Positions 55,118 through 64,000 of a stretch of 64,000 bases of DNA are shown here, in pieces. The stretch comes from Saussurea involucrata (taxonomy: Eukaryota; Streptophyta; Magnoliopsida; Asterales; Asteraceae), in NCBI GenBank assembly GCA_033807775.1, contig CM066319.1:136016983-136080982 (forward strand). Reading direction: 5' to 3'. A model generated the notes under the pieces. That model made no database searches and had not been told where the DNA came from. It saw only the letters and a program-made list of their open reading frames with translations. How positions within the stretch are numbered: the stretch's first letter is position 1; the number at the start of each line of letters is the position of its first letter. Made by a program: the position numbers and the translations under genes.

Positions 55118-56663
55118 TTAGTTTGTCTTGGGTACCCACTTAACCATGTGTATACACTTGTCAGTGGGGGTAGAAGAGGAAGTGGAAGGTTCAACAGTCT
55201 TTGCAGCATTTGAAGATTCACCTTTGGCAGTCTTCACTTTGGTTAATTTCTTAACCTCAGTGGTCTTCTTTTCCTTGGGGGCAATGATCTTCACCTTAGC
55301 TATCTTTTCAGCTTGGGTGGCTGTGGGGCACTTACTAGCAATATGATTGGTAAGTCTACAATGATAACATTTCCTATAACTAAAAGTAGTTCTAGGACCA
55401 TTTGCATGCTGAGCTTTTGATTTTGAATTAGAAGGACCAGTACCAAGTAAACATTTGGTATTTGAAATAGGAGGAACGTTCAGTTCTTCGAATTTCTTAC
55501 CAATAGTATCCACTTTGATTCTAGGAGTAGATCGCTTAATAGATCCACGCTGAATAAATCCAGGGAACTTATTCTTTGAATCAGAGGGATAAGTCACTGA
55601 AGCTTTAGAAGCATTCAACTTTGGTATAAAGGTACCCTTCTGAGGATTTTGGTTAAAAGCAATTCCTTTACCTTTGTCTTTAAAGACTGAGGTAGGTTTT
55701 GGATAAACAATTTTCTCTTTACCTTTAGAAGTTAAGGTAGATATTTCCTCAGGAATAGGAGGTTTTGAAGAGGAACACTGAGAATAGAAAGTGTCAGGGA
55801 TAGAGGATACGAACATTCCAAACTTAAGCATGGAGCGGTTAGTGGTTGGTTCGAGAGTATCAGCTTTGTAACCAAGACCACGTTTATCACTTAGGGGAAT
55901 CTGAGACTTTATTATCTCAGTGATCTTTGTTGAGGAGTTACACCATCCATCAACAGTAGCTTTTTCAGCTTTTAATGCAGCGATAGCTTCTTTGCGCTCG
56001 ATTTTGACTAGCTGATTTAAGTGAACTTGATCTTTAAAATCTTCTTCAATTTTAGAAAGATTTTCTATTTGAAGGTGACAGTTTTTAAGCTGTTCAGCGA
56101 GATCAAGGTTTTGATTTTCAACAACAGTTTTGCCATTCATGGCTTCATATAAACTTCTAGTCAAGAGATCGATCTTTCGAAGACTATCAGCTTCATCAAT
56201 ATTTAAAATATTGGTAAAGAAGGAAGGTGATACCTTAGTAGCAGAGGTTGAAGTAGAGGGAATGTCAGAATTTTCTTCCTCATCTTCAAGTTTGGCCATG
56301 AGACATAGATTGGCTTCATCATCATCTTTAGAGTCAGATGATTCTTCTTCGTCAGAGGCAGCCCAATCATAGTCAGCCATAAGGCCTTTGCCTTTATTCT
56401 TAAAGGTTTTCAGCTTTGAATACATTTCTTTCAGCTTTTTGTATTTTTCATCTCTAGTCCTGGGAGTAAAGTTTTTCTTGGGAAAAACTGAGGGTCTAGA
56501 GACTTTCTTTGACCTGCACTCGCTAGCAAAATGTCCTATCTTTTCACAGTTATAGCAAGTAGCGGTAGCCTTATCAACAGGGGTTGATGATCTTGGCTTG
56601 TCAGTAATAGCAAGAGGTTTGTTGTTTCTGAAATTACTCTTTCTAGCAAATCTCCTGAACTTA
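55118..56663 (-). pseudogene. C2 gag, C-terminal part
   Basis: It continues gag after the solo LTR. Zinc knuckle CYNCEKIGHFASEC (about 56520-56560) is followed by a one-base frameshift near 56480. Then come acidic and coiled-coil segments and a second CCHC knuckle CYHCRLTNHIASKC (about 55335-55375). It ends MVKWVPKTN and TAA (55118-55120), and pol follows in the same frame. Confidence 0.9.
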
Positions 56664-56668
56664 TTAGT

Positions 56669-58100
56669 GTAATACCCCGGGTAAGTCCGTTAGATATTTT
56701 ACCTATCCGTTAAATTAATTTAACCATAAGATATAATGATTTGGTTAAGTTTGAGAGATAAGTTATAAGGTTAAGGGTGTTTTGGGTTATTTTGGAATAG
56801 TTTGAGCCAAGAAGGTAATTTTGACCTATATTATCTCTTAAGCCCCGTATACTCATCAGATACCTAAAATAGAAAGAGTGTGTGTGTGCGGGAGTTCTGG
56901 AGGCGAAAAGAAGCAGTGGACGAAACCTACGGTTAGAGCATCAATCGATTGGGTTAGAGGCGATTTTGAGGTAAGTTTCTTTACAGTATGTATTTGTAAT
57001 CACGAATAGAAGATATCTATCGGTTTAGAATTTCTAATTTCGCGTCTTGATTAGATTTCAATCGATTTTTGGGTAAGTGGAAACCGACTGTGTTCTTGAA
57101 GACTCCCGGTGGAGTCCCGGTACTGTCGACTCCTGGTGGACTCCCGGTATAGTGAACTCCCGGTATTGTTAACTCCCGGTGATCGAGACTCCCGGTACCA
57201 AGGAGTCCCGGTACTCTGTGTAGTCCCGGTAGTTTGCTAAGTTTAGTGGTACAGTTGAGAACAGGAACTGGTAGGCTTTATATGTTTGGCTAGTAAAGCG
57301 GTGTATGTATCTTAAATTGTTTCAGATTATGTGGAGTCGTGATAAGAGATAAGACCATTTTGAAAGGAGATTGCGAGCTGTGTAATAATCAAAACAGGTG
57401 AGTTTTACTTTAAAAACGTTTTTAACTGGAATACATACATGTATAGATTGGGAATGTGATAGTCGATGATTAAGTGTTTATATGTAAATTATAATATATT
57501 GAGATATTATATTTACATGGGTATTATATTATGTTATAATACGTTGGCCGGGCTTAAGACCGGAGGTTTGGCTGTAAATGTCGTACATCGTCGTTTGGCT
57601 ATAAATGTCGTACAGCGTTGTTAAATTATTAGTTGGCTTGCTACCAACTAATATGGCCAGGAAGAATGAGAAAGGAAGGTACAAGATATGTGAACTTAAT
57701 TGAATATATGTGATTGTGTTGCGTGATTTATATGAATGAAGTTTATATAAATGGTTTTTAACCTAACAGGGATTTTTCTCACTTAGACCCTTAGGTCTAA
57801 CCCTCATTTTGTTTTAAAAATATGTATTCCAGGTGGTGGATCGAGTAAGGGCAAATGATTAGAGTAATCGATGGATAGCTTTTGTGAAGGAATGCATGAT
57901 GAAGATTTTAGCATGTTTAGCATTTGTATTATAATAATTAAATGTTATGTATGTATTTAGTATAAAGTTTGTAGTAGAATGACTTTTTCTGATTGTAGAA
58001 GACTACGGGACCGTACTTGTAATATGATGTTTCGTTTGTCATATCAATGTTATGTTACATTATGTGATTTGTTGTGTTATATGGGAATTGGGTTGTTACA
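56669..58100. mobile_element. Solo LTR (Ty3 chromovirus-like) inside C2 gag
   Basis: 1432 bp, TGTAATACCCCGGG...GGGTTGTTACA, flanked by ATTAG at 56664-56668 and 58101-58105. It has no internal region, so it arose by LTR-LTR recombination. A cluster of eight to nine ACTCCCGGTA-type words lies at 57100-57235. It splits the gag frame just upstream of the first zinc knuckle. Confidence 0.93.
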
Positions 58101-58961
58101 ATTAGCCAGGAATGCCAGAGTTTCATCATCATCTGAAACGTCAGAATCTGATGAATGTTCAGAGTTAGTTTCCAACTCAGTGACAGTGATCGTAGATCGC
58201 TGAGTGGAAGGTAACTCTGAGAGTAAAGCAACAGAGGTGATTTTGGAATCCTTTACAAGATTCTTCTTAAGATGACTCGATTGCTCATGATTCAACATCG
58301 TGCCATATAAGGTAGAAAGAGTCATAGATCTAATATCTTTTGACAGCTTGAGACACATTGAATAACTGTCCCAGCTTTCAGGTAAACATTCTAAGAACTT
58401 TGTCAGTACTTCAAAGTTAGAATATTCCTTACCAACAGTTTTCAGATCTATTATTAAGCAGTTAAAACGTTGGTGTACTTCAGAGAGAGATTCATTCTTA
58501 CCATAAATGAAGCTTTCGTACTGTCTTACCAGGTTGATCTTTCGAGAGTCCTGGACTTCAGAAGTACCTTCATACTGAACACAGATTGTGTCCCACATAG
58601 CTTTTGAGGTTTTCAGGTTCATGACGGAATGGTAGACTTCGTCAGGAAGAGCCATGGAGAGTATGGATCTGGCTTTGGTGTCGATAGCCACTTTCTTCTT
58701 ATCTTCATCAGTCCACATATGAATTTCCTTAGGAATCAGCCTTTCTGGAATAGCAGGTCTATTCTCAGTGGCTGTAACTGCAGGATCAATTCTTATAGGA
58801 ATATATGGGCCATTTTCAAGATAGTAAGGCATAGTAGGGTCTACACCTTCTAAGAAGAGAATCATCCTATTTTTCCATAGATTAAAATTATCTCTGGAGA
58901 ATCTAGGGGGTTTTGCAAGAGAACCATTGTCAATATAATTAGTGTTTGTGTTAGTGGCCAT
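58101..58961 (-). pseudogene. C2 gag, N-terminal part
   Basis: ATG at 58961 (MATNTNTNYIDNGSLAKPPR). It shows the Copia gag layout: PPRFSRDNFNLWKNRMILFL, ILSMALPDEVYHSVMNLKTS, AMWDTICVQYEGTSEVQDSR, FNCLIIDLKTVGKEYSNFEV. It is open up to the solo LTR. The leader between PBS and ATG is about 65 bp. Confidence 0.93.
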
Positions 58962-59027
58962 TTTAAGAAATAGCAAGGAAGAGAAATCTTAGTATAGATC
59001 AGATCTTGTTTATGAGATTAAACAAAA

Positions 59028-59041
59028 CCGCTCTGATACCA
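59028..59041 (-). other. C2 primer binding site, initiator tRNA-Met
   Basis: On the minus strand TGGTATCAGAGCGG lies two bases inside the 5' LTR. It fixes element orientation. Confidence 0.95.
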
Positions 59042-59043
59042 CT

Positions 59044-60008
59044 TGTTGGTCCCGAAGGGTTATACAAGTTTGTAGAAGGGGGGGGGGGGGGGTTGAATAC
59101 AAACACACTATTTTTACTTTTCTAAATTGTTTATTGATAAATCAAGACAATTTACAACTTGTTGCGGAACAAGATTAAGGATTAACCTAATCTAAACAAG
59201 TTAAGAACACTAAGTTTCTTGCACTAGAATAAGATAGAAAGGAGATAAGGAAATTACGAATAATAACCTAACACACAGATAGAAAAAAGAAGATGGTCCG
59301 AGCACACTTCATTTATGAAGTAGGGTTCTTCTTATATACTGCATGCATTTAATGCATGGAAGTATTGCTTTACACGTGGCAGCAGCTGAGTGATTGCATG
59401 TCATTGACCTTTGTAGACAACCTTAGTAGCCGCATGGTGCACAGTGTAGAATCAGAGTTTGTTGTACGATCATAGACAAAAAGGGATGTCCATTCTGACA
59501 TTTCGTACGAAGACGTGCAAGGGAGGTAAGACAATAGTACTTTGTAAGGAGACTTCATGATCAGCTTTCGTTGAAACAGATCTTTATCAGCGAATGATAA
59601 AGTTCAGCGATTGCTGAAGTCTTCTACTTGATACTTCACGTTGAGTGGACAAATCTTGGCTTCGCTGATATCCGCATCAGTTCATTAGTAGACTTGTCGC
59701 TGGTTCTTGGGCTTGATCTTCGACTTCAGCGTAGAACCTATGTTGACGTGAAACTTGTCTTCAGGGATTATAAGTAAATAAACTAAATTATCAGCGATCA
59801 TCTCATAGACTGAACAGGCTCAGAGCTATTCGATGAACAGAGTTTGCTGACTATTTATCTTTAAAGAGCGAGAATTACTATCAGCGGTACTGAAACGGTC
59901 TTAGTACTTATCAGCGATAGTGAAACTCTAATACATATCATTTACTTATAATTTTCACTAAGTGTTAAGAGAGGGTCATTATCAAATCACTGAGGGTTTG
60001 GATCAACA
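59044..60008 (-). repeat. C2 5' LTR (right copy)
   Basis: 965 bp, with the same TCAGCGA/TCGCTGA heptamers as the other LTR apart from one changed site, and a longer G-run (about 59080-59093). Confidence 0.95.
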
Positions 60009-60013
60009 ACCTT

Positions 60014-62305
60014 TACTTGTCCCTACGGTACCTTTGCATTCCGGAGGATGCCATTTGGATTGTGTAATGCCCCAGACACTTTCCAACGTTGTATGATGGC
60101 CATTTTCACCGACATGATTGAGGACACCATAGAAGTTTTTATGGATGACGTTTCTGTGATAGGGACATCATTTGACAACTGCCTGGGAAATTTAGAGAAA
60201 AGCCTAGTGAGATGTGAGACCCACGACCTTATTTTGAATTGGGAAAAATGCCATTTTATGGTAGAGGAAGGTATTGTCCTAGGTCATCTTGTCTCAAAAA
60301 GAGGGTTGGAAGTTGACAAAGCCAAGCTTGAAGTAGTGGCACAACTTCCCGAACCCACAACGGTAAAAGGCATTCGAAGTTTCTTGGGTCATGCAGGTTT
60401 CTATAGGAGGTTCATCAAAGATTTTTCGAAAATAACTAAACCCCTATGTAACCTGTTGCAACATGAAAAAGAATTTAATTTCACCCAAGAATGTCGAGAT
60501 GCTTTTGAAACCATTAAGAAAGCCTTAGCTATTGCACCCATAGTGACCACTCCTGACTGGTCACTCCCATTTGAAGTCATGTGTGACGCTAGCGAGTGGG
60601 CTGTGGGGGCTGTTCTCGGACAAAGAAAGAACAAAATCTTTCACCCCATTTATTATGCAAGTAAAACACTGATTGAAGCTCAGATTAATTATACCGTCAC
60701 TGAAAAAGAATTACTTGCGGTGGTGTTTGCTTTTGATCATTTCAGGTCGTACTTGATAGGGACAAAGGTCATAGTGCACACTGATCATGCAACAATAAAA
60801 TATTTGATCAACAAGGCTGATTCCAAGCCACGTTTGATTAGATGGGTTTTATTGTTGCAAGAATTCGACCTCGAGATCGTTGATAGAAAAGGAACAACCA
60901 ATCAGGTAGCTGACCATTTGTCCAGGCTCGAGAAGGCAGTGACCACTGTGGATCCCACTCCGGTCAAAGAGAATTTTCCCGATGACCAATTGTTGGCAGC
61001 CCAACATCACGATAATAATATTCCTTGGTATGCTGACATTGCAAACTTTTTAGCAAGTGGACTAAAACCCCACGGGATGAGTGGACAACCATTTAAAAAG
61101 TTTTTACATGATACACGACAATATGTTTGGGACGACCCTTTCTTATATAAGATAGGGACGGACCAGATATTGAGGCGTTGTGTCCATGGGAGTGAGCAAC
61201 ATCAAATACTCCATGGATGTCACACATCCCACTACGGTGGCCACTTTGGTGGAAACCGCACTGCTGCAAAAATATTGCAAAGTGGGTTCTTTTGGCCCAC
61301 TGTGTTTAAAGACTCTTTCGAATTTGTGAAAAATTGTGAGCAATGTCAACGCACCGGGAACATTTCACAAAGGAACGAGATGCCTCTTAATAACATTCTA
61401 GAGGTAGAACTTTTTGATGTTTGGGGGATCGATTTCATGGGTCCTTTCCCAAATTCAAACAATAATTTTTATATCTTGGTTGCGGTAGACTATGTTTCAA
61501 AATGGGTGGAAGCTATTGCATGTCACTCTAATGATGCCAACACTATGGTAAATTTTTTGCATAAAAACATTTTCACTCGATTTGGAAAACCACGGGCATT
61601 GATTAGTGACGAAGGCACCCATTTTGTAAACAAAGTCATGAGCTCGGTCCTTGCTAAATACGATATACATCATAGAGTGGCCACCACATACCACCCGCAG
61701 ACCAACGGTTTGCCGAACTTTCAAACCGAGAAATCAAAAGCATTTTGGAGAAAGTCGTTAAACCACATCGCAAGGATTGGTCGACCAAACTTGATGACGC
61801 TCTTTGGGCCTATCGAACAGCCTACAAAACTCCCTTGGGAATGTCTCCGTTTAAATTGGTTTTTGGCAAAGCTTGCAATTTACCAATTAAATTAGAGCAC
61901 AATGCGTTTTGGGCCCTTAAAGAGCTTAACATGAGTGAGGATGCTGCGGGAATTTAGAGGTGCTTAGAATTGCATGAACTAGAGGAGTTGCGTTACCACT
62001 CTTATAAAAATGCAAAGTTGTACAAAGAAAAGACCAAGATGTGGCATGATCGAAGAATCAACCATAAGGAGTTCTTTGAAGGCCAACAGGTACTATTGTT
62101 CAATTCCCGTCTTAAACTCTTTCCAGGTAAGCTAAAATTACGATAGACGGGACCATACACCGTGGTCAAGGTTAGTCCCTTTGGAACAATGGAATTGATG
62201 TCCCTACAGTCTGGTCAAACATTCAAAGTCAATGGGCAGAGAGTAAAGCATTTTCTGAGCGATAGTGCTCACATTCCATCCCACTCTCTACCCCACTCTG
62301 GTTAA
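60014..62305 (+). pseudogene. G1 pol, 3' part (RT, RNase H, integrase)
   Basis: Resumes RT right after C2: [20 protein letters not shown] and FMDDVSV (about 60140). RNase H follows ([51 protein letters not shown]). The integrase zinc finger is [12 protein letters not shown] ... CEQCQRTGN, and the core is [12 protein letters not shown] and [11 protein letters not shown] one-base loss near 61710 shifts the frame just before the catalytic Glu. Stops at 61955 and about 62143 interrupt the tail, which ends at 62305. Confidence 0.94.
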
Positions 62306-62772
62306 GCAAAGTCAAAACCACTTGTAAATATTTTATTTCAGTTATTTGCTGTATTGTTATTATTTTTGGTCTCTTTAATTCTGTATGGCAGTTTATTTTA
62401 ATGTGTGTATGAGAGGTTGCTATTTTTTGAAGAAAACGTCAAACAATTGCTCCGCAGTGACATCGGGCATGTCACTACGCTTCCCACTACCGGACTGACG
62501 CTGAGATGGGACGGTTGGGGGCCCAAGAACTGAAAAGAACATCACCATTCCTTACACATGTGTCTACTTTTTCTGCCACCTTGCACCTATTTCTCCACTT
62601 TCCAAGAAAACCATCATAACCTCTCTCTCTCTCTCAAATCAACCGTTCCCTCCTAAAACATAAAACCCAAAAAATAAACCCTTTCCACCAAAAGCCAGAA
62701 GACACCTTTTCCTCTCATTTTTCAAAAACACTTTCATCTTTCTCGCACGAACCAGAAAACTCATCCTCTTCA
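62306..62772 (+). other. G1 spacer and leader of the third ORF
   Basis: No gene. A (CT)n patch (62621-62636) and A/C-rich leader precede the ATG, resembling a TATA-less plant 5' UTR. Unlike G2, I see no TATA box or clear intron. Confidence 0.4.
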
Positions 62773-64000
62773 ATGGCAAGAAGCAAAAGACTTAACCCAA
62801 ACCCTAATGAACCAAGTCGTGCAGTGGTCCACCGCCGCACCACCGACGATAACCCACCGGAAAACATCACCGGCGACCTAAACGAACCTCCGCCATCCTC
62901 CGGCGAACATCCAACGCCGACCATCGCACCGGATGCGGAGTCGTCAAAGCAAGAAGGGTCGAAGGCTGCTTCGTCTTCGAAGACCTCAGACGCTAGTCTG
63001 AGTGGTTTTGATACCGAAGTGCAGCAAACTGATGAGGAAATGATAAAGTTGCAAGAAGAATACAACCAAAAGATCCTTGCACTTAAAAAGAAGAAAGAGG
63101 AGGTTGAGAAGAAAAGGAAAGAAGAAGAGGAAAGGCTGGCAAGGGAAGAGGAGGAGAGAATAAAAAAAGAAGAAGCCGAACGGTTGGCGAAAGAGAAGGA
63201 GGAGAGAGTTAGGGACGAGAAGGAGTGGTTAGTCGAAGAAGAAAGAAAAAGGGCAGAAGAAGAACGACTACTGGAGGAAGAGAAGAAAAGGGCAGAAGAA
63301 GAGGACCGAATCAGACAAGAAGAGGAAAAACAAAGAAAAAATGCCGAAGTTGCGACACATCAACATGAGGAGCAGATTCAGACTGATCAAAACCTCCCAG
63401 TTAGTAGCACTATCGATTTGGAGGAACTTCAAAAGGCTACCCACAGTGAGGAAAACCCAATCAAAAGAGCATTGAGGAAGAGAGGAATGGTCACCAGATC
63501 TGGGGTGACCATTTCGGAAAAAACACCGGCCAAGAAATCAAGGAAACAACCATCTGGGAAAGGTAAGGGTCTCAAACCTTCTTTAAGTTCATCATCTTAT
63601 GAATCTGATGCTGGGGATGAGCAAACTCAATCTGAAGACCCATATCAGTCCACAGTGGGCACTGAGCATGCCCCTAGTGGGGTGCCCAGGCAGTTCACGA
63701 CCCCAACGGTCGCTGCCCACTATGACTGCATTCACAAGCAGAAGTTGAACTTAGAGAGGGGTTTTGACCCTAACTTTGTAGAGGCCAGCCCTTTTATCAA
63801 AGAGAGGGTTTTACAGCAAGATTGGGCGACATTGGCAACTGCCAATCGTCGAGCCAATGCCTCTTTGGTTAGGGAGTTTTATGCCGAGGCCTCTCAGACG
63901 AAGGACCCATTTGTGAAAGTCCGAGGTCGAACCGTGAACTATACCGCCAGTGCTATCAATCGGGTCCTTGAAATAAGGATCCCAACTACATGCTCCTTTG
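62773..64000 (+). CDS. G1 third ORF (putative plant transposon protein), runs off window
   Basis: ATG at 62773 opens 409 codons with no stop before the window edge. N-terminal part is Pro/Ser-rich (MARSKRLNPNPNEPSRAVVH). A charged Glu/Lys/Arg coiled coil of about 130 residues follows (about 63040-63370), then a basic Ser/Lys stretch. A folded part reads PFIKERVLQQDWATLATANR, SLVREFYAEASQTKDPFVKV and NYTASAINRVLEI, the layout of the G2 ORF at 49276. It is the least damaged frame of G1. Nuclear or structural roles cannot be decided from sequence. Confidence 0.8.
   Translation, partial: MARSKRLNPNPNEPSRAVVHRRTTDDNPPENITGDLNEPPPSSGEHPTPTIAPDAESSKQEGSKAASSSKTSDASLSGFDTEVQQTDEEMIKLQEEYNQKILALKKKKEEVEKKRKEEEERLAREEEERIKKEEAERLAKEKEERVRDEKEWLVEEERKRAEEERLLEEEKKRAEEEDRIRQEEEKQRKNAEVATHQHEEQIQTDQNLPVSSTIDLEELQKATHSEENPIKRALRKRGMVTRSGVTISEKTPAKKSRKQPSGKGKGLKPSLSSSSYESDAGDEQTQSEDPYQSTVGTEHAPSGVPRQFTTPTVAAHYDCIHKQKLNLERGFDPNFVEASPFIKERVLQQDWATLATANRRANASLVREFYAEASQTKDPFVKVRGRTVNYTASAINRVLEIRIPTTCSF

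Larger units (their letters stand above)
33257..60008 (-). mobile_element. SIRE-type Ty1/Copia element C2, itself interrupted twice
   Basis: LTRs at 33257-34216 and 59044-60008 (TGTTGG...CAACA) are flanked by ACCTT (33252-33256 and 60009-60013). Order on the minus strand is LTR, iMet PBS, gag, protease-integrase-RT-RNase H, third ORF, PPT, LTR. Without the G2 insertion and the solo LTR it is about 12.8 kb. The order IN before RT makes it Copia; the size, coiled-coil gag and third ORF make it SIRE/Maximus-like. Confidence 0.95.

Overview
This is nuclear DNA from a flowering plant: genes with GT-AG introns, a class III secretory peroxidase, a nodulin-like MFS transporter, and very dense LTR retrotransposons and MITEs. 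The 3' reading frame of the SIRE-type Copia element resembles those I associate with asterids, especially Asteraceae. That assignment is an inference; no marker gene fixes the species. Only two host protein-coding genes are visible, and the other coding sequence belongs to transposons.

Layout. 1-2.2 kb: end of one LTR, then a second LTR-like piece with a TATA box. 3.0-4.95 kb: a structurally intact PIF/Harbinger DNA transposon with 15-bp TIRs, TAA target duplications and an open transposase. 6.36-9.33 kb: three-exon transporter gene (+). 10.1-11.74 kb: three-exon peroxidase gene (-). MITEs sit in introns and between these genes. 14.0-19.0 kb: a MITE-rich stretch, including a Tourist-like element carrying a minisatellite, a Mutator-like foldback with a 10-bp duplication, a 1.6-kb foldback built from palindromic 22-bp repeats inside (TA)n, a SINE-like sequence and a second foldback. 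19.49-25.47 kb: a complete non-autonomous (LARD-like) retrotransposon with 2.6-kb LTRs, an iMet primer site and CATAG target duplications. 25.7-29.7 kb: a SIRE-like Copia remnant (C1) with gag but no pol.

30 kb to the end is a nest. An Athila-type Ty3 element (G1, +) starts just before 30.05 kb and runs off the right edge. Its reverse transcriptase is split by a SIRE-type Copia element (C2, -; 33257-60008; TSD ACCTT). C2 is in turn split by a second Athila-type element (G2, +; 40748-53220; TSD TTAGA/ATAGA) inside its reverse transcriptase, and by a solo LTR (56669-58100; TSD ATTAG) inside its gag. All these elements carry nonsense or frameshift mutations in gag-pol.

The most unusual signal is shared by two unrelated elements of the nest. 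Both G2 and C2 have a promoter-like block (TATA box, leader, probable intron) just upstream of their third, 3' ORF. In each, a short motif that recurs in that element's own LTRs recurs again upstream of the internal TATA box: GGCGY-N10-GCGC in G2 and TCAGCGA in C2. This suggests re-use of LTR promoter elements to drive the accessory ORF.
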